Assembly: GCA_033239525.1 (NCBI GenBank) | Contig: BSYO01000026.1 | Span: forward strand, 8,418,371 to 8,482,370 | Direction: 5' to 3' | Source of the DNA: Nepenthes gracilis | Taxonomy: Eukaryota > Streptophyta > Magnoliopsida > Caryophyllales > Nepenthaceae | Length of the DNA stretch: 64,000 bases | Part shown: piece by piece, positions 11,839-23,725 of the stretch | Layout of the letters: every line of letters starts with the position of its first letter | Numbering within the stretch: the first letter of the stretch is position 1 | Position numbers and translations under genes: made by a program | The notes under the pieces: model-generated | The model's database searches: none | What the model saw: only the letters and a program-made list of their open reading frames with translations | What the model was told of the DNA's origin: nothing

Positions 11839-13200
11839 GAAAGGTTTGAATCTTCAACTCCTGGCATGTCATGATAGGACATCAGCCGTGCAGATCTGTG
11901 CACACTTTCCTTTCCCAGGCACGCTCCTTCCCAAAGCACGCTACAGCTTTTACTGTGTTCGAAAAAATTTGATGTCAATTTGATTATCTGCCGATGGCAA
12001 TTCTTTGGCGTTAGCACGATCTCCTCGGTTTAATGCTACTTGTTGGTTCCTTGCCCCAACTATAAATGGAGGGCCTTTCTACGCTTCGTATCACAAATCG
12101 TCTTCACCAGACATGTAGTGTGAGAGTTCGAAGTTGGCATGGAGCTTATGCAACCACTAGTCGGGATTGGCGGGAGTTCTTCCCCGGCATTTAAAGTGGA
12201 TTTCCGAGGATGCGTTTGAAGTCTGCCTTGGTTTCCCTTTTTAGTTGGGCCCAACCCGGCCTCATGTCGCACTGAGCGAGGTTTGGGTTTTGGGGTCATC
12301 TCCTCTTCTCCTAGCCTGTGTCGGGTAGTCCTATGCAAGGCGGAGGGCTATTCTACTCTGTGCTAGGGAAGGTGCTTCCTTCTTTTTACATCAATGTTAA
12401 GCTTGAATCATCGCTGCACTGGATCTTGTAGTGACTCACGGCCTCGGAGACTTCGGCAGGTTCCAATGGACGGTTTCTAGCGGTCGCCCCGGGTGAGAGC
12501 CGCAACACTGTGCTTTACTATTACAAGGGAGAGCTTTTCATACTCTCCCTACTGTATCAACCTCTCGATAGAGTGGTCAACAGGTGAGCGTTTCTCTGGG
12601 GTTCGTCCGTGTAGGGGTCGGTTGGATTGCCATAGTCAAATTGCTGCTCCATGTATTATTATTATTCTATTCCCTTTTGAGTAGTACGTCCACAATTGTA
12701 AGTTTGTTATACGTTGTAAAAGAAATTAATAAATGAACTATTGAGCATTATTTGTCTTCGTATCGCATGGCTCCAATATTTTTGCATGATGCGAATAGTT
12801 AAAGTTCTTGAGTGCTGTCTTCTATTGCGTGATTTCTAACAGTCTGCAATTTGGTTTACTAATAACTCGGTCTTCTGACAATCCAATCGGTAATAGTGGG
12901 TCCCAAGGACTTGGCCGAGATGTATACCTATCGATCTTGTCTCGAGTCCATTAGGGTTGCACGTTATCAGCCTGCCATCATGTCAAAAGAAGAGGCGTGA
13001 CAGGGCATCATTACCCGTGCTACACTGCCGACTCACCGATCTAAGCCCCTAGGCCGTCAGGCTATCCGTGCACTGCACGGGGAAATGTAGTGTCAATCAA
13101 CACGATTGACCCAGCGAACTAATGTGTTGGCCCACACCCGTTTTTGCATCTTTTCATTCATAGAGCATCTCTTCCCTGGTTTGCTGTTGTCTTTGACTTG
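11839..13200. other. Spacer between Tat-A LTR and accessory ORF
   Basis: GC-richer than its surroundings, without a recognisable domain. A plus-strand TATA-like ACTATAAATGGAGG near 12058 could be the start of a promoter for the plus-strand accessory ORF at 13200. Short frames here (for example 12060-12338 minus) look like chance. Tat-E carries a tandem array at the equivalent place, but none was seen here. Confidence 0.45.
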
Positions 13201-15530
13201 CGCTGCATCACAAATAGCTCCTAGGGGCATCGACGATATTCCATCCATCCACCCACACTGAGAGAGAGCGATTTTTGTCTCTGTGCAGCATGTATCGTAT
13301 TCTAAGCACTATCCAGTACGCGGTGCCTAGAGTTGATGATGCAGCTTGCTCTCATTGTCAATGGTGCATAGCCATCTATGAGGAGCATATGAAAGCTAGT
13401 CTCTGCATTCCTTTTATGAAGGAGTTGTGTGAAATCTTGAGGGCGCTGGAAATCATGTTACTCGCCTTCATCCGAACACTATCTGGTATATGATAACCCT
13501 ATGCGTCTTTCTTTGCACAAAGGGTCACTCATTCGACGCTCAGTCTGTGAAGGTAATCTTCTGGTTCAACCAAGAGGTCAACTTGGTCTCCCTCACTACT
13601 TGCGCAAAGTTTGAAATTAGCAGGGGGAACCAGAGCTTGATAAAGGGCTGAAAAAAGCGCTTTTTCTTCATAAAGGTTGACACTGACCAGAAAATCTCAA
13701 ATAAATGGGGTAGGGTCAACAGTGTCTATACTGCTGACGCCCTGATGGATGAAGGGTGGAGAGCGCAAATACAAACGAGGCTTATCGAGGAGTACGTTGA
13801 CGTCTTGCGTTGTACTGACCATTGGGTCTCCCAGAGTTCACTAGACAAAATGTAGTGGGAGGTTCAGATGGAGGGGGACGACGCCTCTGCCACGCTGTCT
13901 CGTTGCCCCAAGAGAAAGCAGAGGCATTTGCTTTCCCGGGACTTCCCTGGGCTGGCTTCGGGCGTGGCGGTTCCTCCGTTGCCCACCCACTCTGACGAAT
14001 GCTAGAGGATTGACGAGACCTACGTTAGGGCGTCTACTCCAGTTGTTGGCGAATCCTCAATGAGACCAGGCTTGGATGAGTCTTCATCAGTTGACCTGAG
14101 CTTTCGCGGATCGTCTCGAGAGGTCGAGGGCAGCGAGCCCCAATGAGTACTACTGTTGGAATAGTGGACCCATTGGTTGACAGGTCGGGCTAACAGATCA
14201 TCGCCGTGGCCGTAGCCAAGCGCAAAATCTTGATCTTGGTGGCTTCTTTTTTAAGCATCTGCTTCTACCTCACCATTTTTGTGGAGCAGGATGTTAGTAG
14301 CGATTAAGTGGAGGAAGAAGTAGCTGGAGATGACCCCAAGGCCAAGGTTGTCACTGAGGGGGCACCCCGCTGGAAAGCGCCAACACCTGACCCCCTGGGC
14401 ACCTCGAGCGTGCCTACTCCTCCCGGTTTCGAGGTGCCTTTGGTCCGTCATACGAAACCTTTACGGTGCCTACTGCCTCTGGCTAGAACTGGAGCTGAGG
14501 ATTCTCTCGGCCTATCACACCAGGGATGGCCATCTTACAATGAGGTATCCTCATTGTGAATTTCTTTCGTTCTGTGACCTTGCTTTTTACAGCCATTTCT
14601 GATTGGCTGTTGCTCTTTGCTCGATAGATTCAAAAAGCACTCCAAGTGGTGGAAGCATTGCATTGGCAAGAAGTCGAGATCTCTCGGCTATCCCAATCGC
14701 ACGCTGATCTCACCGCACTGGTGGACATGGAGCGCCGAATGAACACTACTATTGTTGAGGCTCTACGGAGTGATGATTGGGCTGTCTATCTTGGCCTAGA
14801 GCTGTTTGAGTCAAAAGCATGATCTCGAGAGCTCGAAGATGAAAATTATTGGGCTGTCTATCTCGACCAGTTGCCCTCGGATAGAACTAGAGATGAGGAT
14901 TTTCTCGGCTCATCACACCAAGGGGGCCGTCTAATAATAAGGTATCCTTATCGTTAATTTCTTTCATTCTACGACCATGCTTTTTACAGCCGTTTCTGAT
15001 TGGCTATTGCTCTTTGCTTGACAAATTCAAGAAACACTCCGAGTGGTGGAGGAAGCATTGCATGGGCAAGAAGTTGAGATCTCTCGGCTATCCTAGTCAC
15101 ATGCTGATCTCGCCGCACTGAAGGACATGGAGCACCAAATGAACGCTGTTGTTGTCAAGGCTCTGTGGAGTTATGAGCGGGCTGTCTATCTTAACCTAGT
15201 GCTATCCAAGTCTGAAGCGAGATCCCGAGAGCTTGAAGATGAAAATTATCGAGCAATGGATCAGCTCGCTCGCTCGAAGACGAGCTTCGAGAGACTAAGC
15301 ATTGCTCGCCAGATCTTTGAGTGGAGTATGCTCGACTTGAAGGAGAGCTGAGATCTCAGTTTTGCCAGGATGAAGTGAACCACGTGATGGACAAGTGGTT
15401 CCGAAACGGCATTCGCTTCAGTAGGTGGATTGCCACCTTGGCGGTTCTAGGTTCCCTATTTGTTTCCTTGATCCGAGAAACGCCGGGGCTCGGTGCTGAG
15501 GTGACCTGGTGGACTTCCCAAAGATAGGAG
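13200..15530 (+). pseudogene. Tat-A accessory ORF (two exons), antisense to its element
   Basis: Relic of the accessory protein found between pol and the 3' LTR of Tat elements, on the opposite strand to gag-pol. Exon 1 (about 13200-14544) holds an N-terminal domain: DDIPSI, LCSMYRI, then IAIYEEHMKASLCIPFMKEL and LRALEIMLLAF. It lines up with ITVYEAHLRSGLRLPSG and ALRVPIAQL of the Tat-E copy and resembles the plant 'putative gypsy-type transposon' domain. An intron (GT at 14545, AG to 14627) leads into exon 2, predicted coiled coil (VEISRLSQSHADLTALVDME, SRELEDENY). It ends near 15530, followed by a CAATAAA-like signal near 15657. Several stops and shifts; function unknown. Confidence 0.6.
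14470..15265 (+). repeat. 398-bp tandem duplication inside the accessory ORF
   Basis: 14470-14867 and 14868-15265 are direct copies. Each contains the end of exon 1 (AGAACT.GAG.TGAGGATT.TCTCGGC), the complete small intron and the start of the coiled-coil exon. The second copy has lost the AG acceptor (GACAAATTC in place of GATAGATTC). Confidence 0.85.
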
Positions 15531-16079
15531 GGGGGCCTGTGCCACGTTCATCGAGGGCCCTGGACCATAGGATTGTCCCCTGTTCGGGGGATAGGCATAG
15601 GCACCATTTTGTATCTTTAAAGCGGACGAATGCTCTTTGATGTATACTTTAATTCTTCAATAAATCTACTATACTGCTTTAATCATTATTGTTTATGTCT
15701 TTGAGTATGTGTTGATTCGTCTTTGTCCAACATTGGTTCTATTTGCCGACTAAGCGTTATTACTATCTTCGCCAAGCTTATGTGGACGCCTTTGTCTGGT
15801 TGTACTCATTCCTGGGAAAGGAAGTCGTAGCACTTCGGCTTCCTGGTGTGGTGCTATTTCCCACGGGAGGATGTCATAGCATGTCTATTGGTGAGCCTCA
15901 CTGGGACCAACTGGGTATGGTTGCCACAGTCACCGACTTTTGACGTAGTCTAGGTCGTCGTCGCCCACTAGCGAATGCTTTACGAATCTGAGGCGTTCAG
16001 CATTCACAATGGAGATCCAGACGTAGCCGCTCCCCTAGAAGTATAAGATGTCGACCTTGGAACCCTGTGACAGAAGCAC

Positions 16080-16662
16080 TAATCCGATGGACCACTTTCG
16101 CACCTAGCTGAGCTTCCAGGGCCTGGGCAAAGCCGCTATATGCCTGTGCTTTCCAATAACCCTTAAGTGAGATGCCTAGATTTATTTTTACCACTTGCAA
16201 TTGAATTTAATCCGGATGTTTCAGAAGCTCATCATTAGCTTCTTGACTCAGTTCACCTCCAGTTGAAGGGAAGAAAGGCAGCCTTGGCACCTCACCCATA
16301 TTAAGCAGGGGCCTAACGAAAGCCTGAGGAGCTTCCTGGCCCGATTCATGGCGGAAGCACACCGGATACCCCGACTGACTGATGAAGTGAAGTTGAGCAC
16401 CTTCATATTGACTCTGGAGTCAAGCGAGTTTTTTAAATATATGGCCCACAAGAATCTCCAAATTTTCGGTGAAGTCAAAGCCATCGCCCATGCCTACATG
16501 GTAGCTGAAGAGGCCAACGAGACTAAGCGTCTACAACACAAGGACCACCTCCACCAGGGATTGTCGATTGGAAAAAAGAGAAATGGAGACCGCGCCAACT
16601 CTCGAGATTCGAGGAAGCATCCCAGAGTGGAGTTGGGAACTCGAAGGGAGTTCGAGCCCTAA
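16080..16662 (+). pseudogene. Tat-B gag, retrotransposon-gag domain relic
   Basis: Capsid-type domain that would package element RNA. Reading across two stops: FPITLK, then FYHL, then REEKQPWHLTHIKQGPNESL, FLARFMAEAHRIPRLTDEVK, FFKYMAHKN and AYMVAEEANETKRL. This runs in parallel with REEKQPWHLSHIKQKPGENP and AEARRIPRITEEMK of Tat-E gag. The zinc-knuckle part follows at about 16690-16850 as a decayed KYCHYHRSSGH-like motif. Not functional. Confidence 0.8.
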
Positions 16663-16899
16663 ACCTAACTCCTCTGAGTGACTCCCGGACCAACATCCTC
16701 ATACATATCCAAGAAGAAAGTTCCTAAAGTGGCCGGATCTGGTCAAGAACCCAGAGGGAGAAGATCAGATGAAATACTGTCACTACCATCGATCTTCGGG
16801 TCATAGTACAAAGGTCTGCCAGACCCTATAGAAAATAATTGAGGAGCTCGTCTGGAGGAGCCAATAGTAGAAATTAGAGATGATATCATTAGTTTTAGT

Positions 16900-17345
16900 A
16901 AAGAAGATATGTCACATGTAATGAGTTTTCACTCCTACCCTCTGGTTGTATCCAGGCTCATTTTAGATGGTACGATTAATTATCAGCTGAAACGAGTCTT
17001 TATCGATAATAGAAGTTCGCGTGATTTGTTTTACATAGATGTCCATTTTAAGTTAGGGCTAAAAAAGTCAATGAAACCGATCGAAGGACCTCTCTACGGA
17101 TTGAATAATGAACTGGTGTCCGTCCAATGAACCATCTAGCTAGAAGTAACCTTGGGAACGTAGCCCAAAACGGCATCCCACGTACTGACATTCTTGGCGG
17201 TTGACCTGCCTTTGGTTTACAACGCTATTGTAGACCAGCAATGCTTGACCGCATTTGCAGCCATGACATTGATAACGCACTTAAAGATGAAGTTCCCTAC
17301 GGCCTGCAACTTTGAAGAGGTTCTAGGCGATCAAACAATAGGCCA
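16900..17345 (+). pseudogene. Tat-B aspartic protease relic
   Basis: Retroviral-type protease that would cut Gag-Pol. The active-site motif reads VFIDNRSSRDLFYIDVHF, where Tat-E has IFIDNGSSKDLLYLDAF; the conserved Gly after Asp-Asn is Arg here. It continues LEVTLGT, FLAVDLPLVYNAIV (usually YNAILGR), LKMKFPT and EVLGD. In-frame stops at about 17128 and 17140. The Gly loss at the flap-facing turn should kill activity even without the stops. Confidence 0.8.
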
Positions 17346-17479
17346 GACTTGCTACCTGTCCCAAGTCACTCAAGCTTCTCCGGACCGGCAGATGGAAGAC
17401 TTTGATCACAGGGATGAAGCAACTTTGTAGAAGGCCCAAGCTGGCGAGGCAATCGACCATGTTCCTCTGGACCTTGGTG

Positions 17480-18453
17480 ATCCGAAGAGATGCGTGCAGA
17501 TAGGGGGCTCACTTGTCGGACCTCTGTTCGACCAGCTAATTGCCTTTCTCCAACAGAACTCCAATATCTTCATATGGACCCCCGCTGATATGTCAAGGAT
17601 TTTGACCAACATAATGGTCCACAAGTTAGGCCTCAATCTAAGTCACAGGCCCTTTAGACAGAAGCGGAGAACGACTCCATCAAAATGCTCATTGCCATCC
17701 TAGAGGAGGCCAAAAAGCTGCTTGACACCGACTTCATCCGGAAAGTCCAATATCCAGACCGACCCTCCAACATGGTCCTTATTAGGAAAAGCATCGAAAA
17801 GTGGTGGACATGCGTCGACTTTACCGACATGAATAAGGCATGCCCAAATGACAGCTTCCTACTGCCTAGGATTGACCTATTAGTAAACACCAACTTCGGG
17901 CACGAGCTACTTAGTTTCATGGATGTATATTTAGGTTATAACCAGATCCAGATGAGTCACGAAGATGAGGAGCCTACTTCATGACGGACCAAGGGACGCA
18001 TGCTGCAAGGTTATACCCTTCGGGTTGAAGAACACGAGTGCCACGTATCAGCGGCTCGTGAATAAAATGTTCAAGGCCCAAATTGGCCGAAATATAGAAG
18101 TGTATGTAGACGACATGCTCGTCAAAAGTAAAACTACCGATAACCATATCCATGACCTCAGCGAGGTCTTCGGGTTGCTCTGGGCGCACCAGATGAAGTT
18201 GAACCCGACCAAATGTGTTTTTGAAGTGTCCCCTAAAAAATTCTTGTGTTTCATCGTCTCCCAACAAAAAATTGAGGCAAACCCCAAAAAGATAGAGGTA
18301 ATCATGGATATGAGGCCGCCGCAGATTGTGAAGGACTTTCAGAGGTTGACTGGAAGACTTGTAGTGCTCTCTCGCTTCCTGACAAAATCTAGAGACAAAT
18401 ACCTCCCCTTTCTAAAGGCCTTGAGAGGGATAAAGGTAAACAACTTCCAATAG
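17480..18453 (+). pseudogene. Tat-B reverse transcriptase relic
   Basis: Starts VQIGGSLVGPLFDQLIAFLQ, IFIWTPADM, VHKLGLN, RPFRQKRR, then in another frame EEAKKLLDTDFIRKVQYPD, CVDFTDMNKACPND, DLLV, FMDVYLGYNQIQM. After a further shift, the C-terminal half at 17965-18453 gives PFGLKNTSATYQRLVNKMF and the catalytic EVYVDDMLVKS, followed by LTGRLVVLSRF. The YVDD box is intact, but at least two frameshifts and a stop after FQ (18451) separate the parts. Confidence 0.85.
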
Positions 18454-18900
18454 ATGGCTGACTGCCAGGCCGTTTTTGAAGAGCTAAAAGAGTACCTTGC
18501 CAGCCCCCCTCTCCTGACGTTGCCAAAAGAAGGCAATCTATACCTTTACCTGGCAATTTTAAGTGTGGCGCTAAGCTCAATTTTGATCCTGCAGCAATCT
18601 AATATACACTGGCCGGTCTACTATGTCAGCAAGACTTTGACAGGCACCGACACCCATTACACGCATGCCAAAAAAATCACACTTGCCCTCGTCTATTCGA
18701 CCTGAAAATTGCGACCCTACTTCTAAGTACATAAAATAGTTGTCCTGACCGATCAACCTTTAAAGAGAATCCTACAGAAACCCAACATGTCAGGGCAGCT
18801 AGTCAAATGGGCTATTGAATCGGGCGAGTTTCACATTAAATTCAAGCCAAGATCGGCAGTAAAATGACAGGCTCTAGCGAACTTCATCGTCAAGACCACA
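18454..18900 (+). pseudogene. Tat-B RNase H (Ty3-type) relic
   Basis: Follows RT: CQAVFEELKEYLASPPLL, LYLYLAILSVALSSIL, PVYYVSKTLTGTDTHY, then a stop and IVVLTDQPLKRILQKPN, GQLVKWAIESGEF. The usual first catalytic Asp is absent (LAILSVAL; Tat-E has LAVSEVSL). Degeneration of this first RNase H is known across the Tat lineage, which carries a second, archaeal-type RNase H. Confidence 0.75.
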
Positions 18901-18949
18901 ACACCGGTTTCAGACATCAATTAGCCTGGAGAAGCTGACCGCCGGTCAG

Positions 18950-19260
18950 AGGTGACAAACTGGACCCTCCACGTGGACAGGTCCTCAACACACACACCGG
19001 CAATGGTGCTGGAGTGATTCTGAGGATCCCCGACAGGTTGGAAATGAGGTACTCATTGAAACTCAGATTCTCGACCACCAACAACATCGCTGAATATGAG
19101 GTTCTGCTCGCTAGATTGTGACTGGAAAAAGAATGCTCGGCAAGGCACGTAACCGTCTATAGTGATTCAACGCTAATCATTAACAAAATCTAGGAAAACT
19201 TCAAGTGTCGAGCCCTTTGCTCGCGAAATACCTCGCTAGAGTAAGGAGCATGTCCCATAA
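18950..19260 (+). pseudogene. Tat-B second RNase H (archaeal-type, aRNH) relic
   Basis: Reads NWTLHVDRSST, then across shifts GAGVIL, LKLRFSTTNNIAEYEVLLARL, VTVYSDSTLIINKI. These match the HVDGSS, AEYEALLAGL and SDSQLIVNQV blocks of the extra RNase H that defines Tat/Ogre elements. The Gly of VDGSS is Arg. Broken by stops. Confidence 0.75.
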
Positions 19261-19469
19261 GTTTGACGTGGTCGAAATGGTGTACATCTCGAGGGCGGAC
19301 AACTGAAAGACCGACCAGCTGGTAAGGGCCGCCATGGCTGAAAGCCCAGAATAGTACTCGAGAGATATGCAGGAAGTCTTGATGTCTCCAAGTATAAAAG
19401 AATTCGAGCAAAAAGTGCTACAAGTCTCCGACAGCGAAAGTTGGGTGTCACCCTACTAGAGATATATCA

Positions 19470-20235
19470 TGAACAGCACCTTGTCGGAGAACCCGGATGA
19501 CGCTAAACGCATAAAGAAGACGATTGGCTGGTATACCATCATGGATGGGAGGTTATACCACTGAGGAAACTTCACCCTGTACTTGCGATCTCTCATATTG
19601 GACAAAGTCGACTACACATTAAGCGAGGTGTATCTCGGCATATGTGAATCACATATCGAGGGCAAGAACCTTGCCTTTAAGATAATGCTCCAAGACTACT
19701 ATTGGCCAACCATGAAGAAAGATGCCATGGACTTCGTGAAGAAATATGAGAACTGCTAAATCCACGGCAACATGCCCATCAACATCCACGGAACTGAGGA
19801 CCCTTTTGGCCACTTCGCCATTCGCATAATGGGGGCTCGACCTACTCTGCCCCTTCCCCATTGCTTCTGGACAAAGGAAGTTAGTCATGATGGGTATCGA
19901 CTACTTCACGAAGTAGGTCGAAACCTCCCTATTGGCTCACATCACTGAGCAAAATGCCACAGAGTTTGTTCGGCAGAACGTCATTTGCAGATTTAGGATT
20001 CCTGAGGTCATCGTGACCAACAACAGAATTCAATTCATTGGCAACTGCTTCATCAAGTATGGTACAAGTTTGGATATCTTGTTGGTCCACACCTCAGTTG
20101 CCTATCTGCAAGCAAATGGGCAAGTAAAGGTTACCAATTGAACCCTGCTACATGTATTGAATACTAAACTGGAAGACAGTAGGGGCTCTTGGGCGGACAA
20201 GCTACCTTATTGTGGTTATACCAGACGACACCAAA
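19470..20235 (+). pseudogene. Tat-B integrase relic, catalytic residues replaced
   Basis: Zinc-binding part is scattered over frames at about 19590-19760 (VYLGICESHIEGKNLAF, YYWPTMKKDAM). The core gives MMGIDYFTK (first Asp present), ITEQNATEFV, IPEVIVTNNRIQF (second Asp now Asn: usual TDN) and AYLQANGQVKVTN, where the usual Glu of GQVEVTN is Lys, then a stop. Tat-E has the same Glu-to-Lys change. Core ends near 20235; the C-terminal module is deleted. Confidence 0.8.
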
Positions 20236-20371
20236 AAGACACAAGGGGCTCTATTCCGCTAGAGCCAATAAGGTAAGGAATCAGAGGGCGGCCTAGGAAG
20301 GGGACAAAAGAGGAAAATGACAAGAGACGTCCCATCCGGAACATTCTCGGGGTTGAAAATTCAAACCCTCC

Positions 20372-20386
20372 GGTATGGGGGGCTAG
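20372..20386 (+). other. Polypurine tract of Tat-B
   Basis: GGTATGGGGGGCTAG directly before the 3' LTR. Confidence 0.85.
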
Positions 20387-21381
20387 TGATGGGAACGACA
20401 GAAACAAGCCAGCCCAGCACGAAGGCCCATGCACTAACAGCAGACGCAGAGAGCAGCCGGCCTACAGGCCTAGGGAGCGATCAACACTAACATTGACCCC
20501 AAACAAGCATCCCGGCTGCCCTGGTGGCCCAAGTAGACCTCGGCCCAGTCAGGACGGCCCACAATCTTCTTCCTGCGCACTGAGGTTACTTGCCTTAGCC
20601 AACTTGGCACCCCAAATATTGGCCCCGATCGCAATCCTTCCCAGAATGACAACTACAGCTCAGCAGATCACCCCTAATGGCAACTCCAAATTAGCAAATC
20701 TCTCCTAATGGCAACTCCCATATCCACTACATCCAACATCTCCTTGAAGAATGAAGGGATCCTCCTGACTGATCACGGTTGCCCTAATCGGAGCCCACGA
20801 TCCCCTTACCAAGCTGCCAAATCTGCGCAAACAGCTAGTGGCCGATCTTTGGTGTCCAAGTAGGGCTAAGTTGGCCCAAAGACTATAAATACCCTTGGAG
20901 ATAGACTCTAAAGGTCATGCTCACGCACATGCACACTCAATCACATACGCCCATACTCTGGCTCGCGCTCAAGAGCTCACAAAAGGAAACTCTCCGCCCG
21001 AAGAGGCCCTCAAAAACTCTTTCACAATTTTTGCTCCCTCAATATCAATGTTGCTCACTGTCGAGCGCAAACCGCCATGAAGCCACTCCACGAGCGCAAC
21101 CTCCGAGTGAGACCAAACCTCCCCCCCCCCTACGCTTGCATCATCACACATAATTCTCATCCCTGCCTCTTTCCATCTCTTTGAGGAATATTACTAACTT
21201 AAACATCGAAGAATAAATCGGGGAGTAAGTCTTGCCAATCCTCTAACCTCTTATTTGTTTGTTGTGTTACGTAGGACCTAGTTTATTACAAATGGAAGCC
21301 AGACCCTCCTGAGTTCGACCTGACCGAGGAAGATCAGGTGGCTCCCTAATCCATACAACAACGTGAATCCATGACGCATCA
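20387..21381 (+). mobile_element. Tat-B 3' LTR
   Basis: Starts TGATGGGAACGAC after the polypurine tract and ends GACGCATCA. 995 bp. TATA-like GACTATAAATACCC at about 20880, so U3 is about 0.5 kb. A run of 11 C lies at 21120-21130. The last part is clearly related to the Tat-A LTR in the other orientation. The next five bases are AGTCT; the partner duplication is lost with the left end. Confidence 0.85.
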
Positions 21382-22545
21382 AGTCTCCTCTTTAAAAAAC
21401 GAAATCTTACATTTTTTTTTTTCCTATATCTTTGTTATTATGATGATTGGTTGATGTTGCATTCATGAATTTGTAAAAATCATTTTGCATATGCATATTT
21501 TCATGAGAACGCAAAACACATCTTATAAAACGGTATCCCAATTGTGCCCTTAAAGATTGTAAATAGCTAAGATTTGAATCTTAAGAAATTTAGGAAATCC
21601 AAAATTTCCAGGCTCATCCTTAGAATATGGTAGTGGGAATCTACTCACACCAAGAATTGGTGGAAATCATTTTTTCATTTTATTGCTTTTTGGGGGGATT
21701 TTGATATGTTAAATTTTGTGAATTATTTAGAGTAATGGAGGTTTTGGAATTTCTACAATGAGAAACAAGTTGTATACCTTGTGAAGGGTTATCACCCGTG
21801 TCATAAGTTTGAAAATTTTCTATAGAATACAATCTCCTGTCATTATTTATTTCTTTTCTAGTTTTTTTTTTTCGTTAAGGAGCTACTGTAGTAAACATAT
21901 CTCCTTTGACTTTGCATGAAAATCAAAAACCACTCATAGCCAATCTATTCCATCTTCACTAACTGTTAAATTAAATTCATTGGTGATTCTAGGTGATATT
22001 TTTTGGATACATTTGGGACATCTTTTGTGACTAGAGGTACTGATCAATTCTTCACAATAGTGGACCTAAAAAAAATACATAAAAAGATGAGACATTAAAT
22101 TATTAGAGAGTATATTTGATGCTTTATAAATATTTTATTACAAAATTTAATTTGAAATAAAATCCCATGGATTGCTTTATTAAAGAACAGGGGTCCTATT
22201 TGGTAGAAAATATAATGATTGTTGATAATTATTATTTAATCAAATCAAAACAAAAGAAAAAGAATTTTTAAATGTCTTTAATTAACTTGAATAATAAAGT
22301 ATTGAAAAGCATTGTATTGGATTCAGTAATTTAAATATTCGAAAGCTATTAATTGACTAAATTTACTAAATCTCTCTTTTTATTTTTAAATATGTAAACT
22401 AATTAATCTTTAAAGTGAAAATTGATTATATGTGAAATTAGTTTCAAAAAGGGATATAAAAATCACAACAATTGTCTTCTGACTTTCTTTTTATAAACCC
22501 TTCAAGCTATTACATTGGAGTGCCCTAATCCCTCTTCATAACATC
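21382..22545. other. AT-rich stretch, nothing recognised
   Basis: No long frames, no TIRs, no poly-A tails recognised. Several T and A homopolymers. Confidence 0.5.
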
Positions 22546-22589
22546 TTTTGGACTACCACCCTTCCACCCACCAAATAGATTATCATTCT

Positions 22590-22770
22590 CTTTCTCTCTT
22601 GCAATGGCAGCAACAATAAGAGCGAAGAAGCTCTACCTTCTAAAATCTTGGAATCCAACTTCAATAGGGTTTTGGAATTTTTTGGAGAATCAGAGTCAAG
22701 TGTGCTTGACGTCCTTAAGCAGATATCATCAATGATGATGAGAGTAGAAAAAGACATGTCGGTGAATTCC
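22590..22770 (+). pseudogene. Possible exon relic, unidentified
   Basis: One frame reads CNGSNNKSEEALPSKILESN, followed by VLEFFGESESSVLDVLKQIS and MMMRVEKDMSVNS, then stops. The acidic, helix-prone composition is protein-like and free of stops for about 58 codons. A TATA-like TTTTATAAACCC lies about 100 bp upstream (22490) and an ATG in another frame at 22602. I do not recognise the family and found no matching second exon. Confidence 0.25.
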
Positions 22771-23589
22771 TAGGGTGCTTGTCCTACCTGCCTTGCTTCA
22801 ATGTCATCTTGTTTTGCTATTTGCATCCTCTCCCTCTTTGCTATGTTTACTTCATACCACCCTACGAATTCCCGTCGATCATATTTACCAATTGAGGACA
22901 TCGGCCACATCTAAATCCACATACTTTTATTATTCTTGCACATTTCTATTTTGCATTCTTAATTTGACCTAATATGATTTATTTGTGTTTGAATTCGGAA
23001 TAAGAGGTAGTTTCAAAGCTATGGTTTTCAGAAAAATCATGATTTCCAAAATGTTGGTTGCAGCTTGTGCACATTGTTTTTCTTTGCAGTATTGGGAAGA
23101 TATATTTTTGTTTGTTTCTAGTTTCAAATTAAGCACCAATTTTGATCTAATGGTGCTCTATGTATGGTGAAAGTCTTTTTTTCCTTTTTTTGTCTAAAGA
23201 ATTTGATCAAGTTTTTTCTTTTTAAATTGTTTTCAACTTAAAGGATCTTTTGATTTGTTGTTGATTTAAGGTTCCAATTATTTTCTATTCTTTGAGAGTA
23301 GTAAAGAGAATATCCATATTTTTCAATTTTTATGTTGTTCAAGTTGGTTTAAATGAAATCATTCAACTTTATTTCTCTCTTGTGTCATTTTTATCATTTG
23401 TGTGGATCTTTAACCTAGACTGGAAGTCCTTATTTTTTTAACTCCTAGTTTCTCATCATCAAATCGCAAAATTTGCATCACAAATCAGTATAGGTGTCAC
23501 CAACACAACCCTAACTTCCGATCTTCAGGTGCCCCATATGTATAAGGATAGTAGAAAGGTCTTTTATCATTTTCTTTAAGTAGTCTTAG

Positions 23590-23725
23590 TGGTTTTCCAA
23601 TATCTTAATTATGACCTCACTTTATACTTCAGGTTTATCAAGGAAACTAGCAGATCCATTAGTTTTATTTGTAAAAATGGTGAAGACATTCTAACAAGTA
23701 GATCTATTTCTCATGTAAATGATGG
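23590..23725 (+). other. Possible exon fragment before the duplication, unidentified
   Basis: Plus frame FIKETSRSISFICKNGEDIL, TSRSISHVNDGNPSPLELID, running into the duplicated unit. An AG-like acceptor (ACTTCAG) precedes it at about 23630. Not recognised; could be chance. Confidence 0.2.

Larger units (their letters stand above)
15960..20386 (+). mobile_element. Tat-B internal region (gag-pol), 5' LTR missing
   Basis: Plus-strand Tat-lineage Ty3/gypsy element reduced to gag, protease, RT, two RNase H domains and integrase, followed by polypurine tract and 3' LTR. No copy of its LTR precedes gag; instead gag follows 0.4 kb after the Tat-A accessory ORF, so the left end was lost. Between integrase (about 20235) and the polypurine tract (20372) only about 140 bp remain, whereas Tat-E has 3.5 kb there, so its accessory ORF has also been deleted. 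Confidence 0.8.

Noticed and set aside
11993..12005. CA followed by ATTCT, a possible right target duplication for the Tat-A LTR
   Set aside because: The LTR start is fixed at 11823 by the TGATGG start and polypurine tract, so this match is chance.
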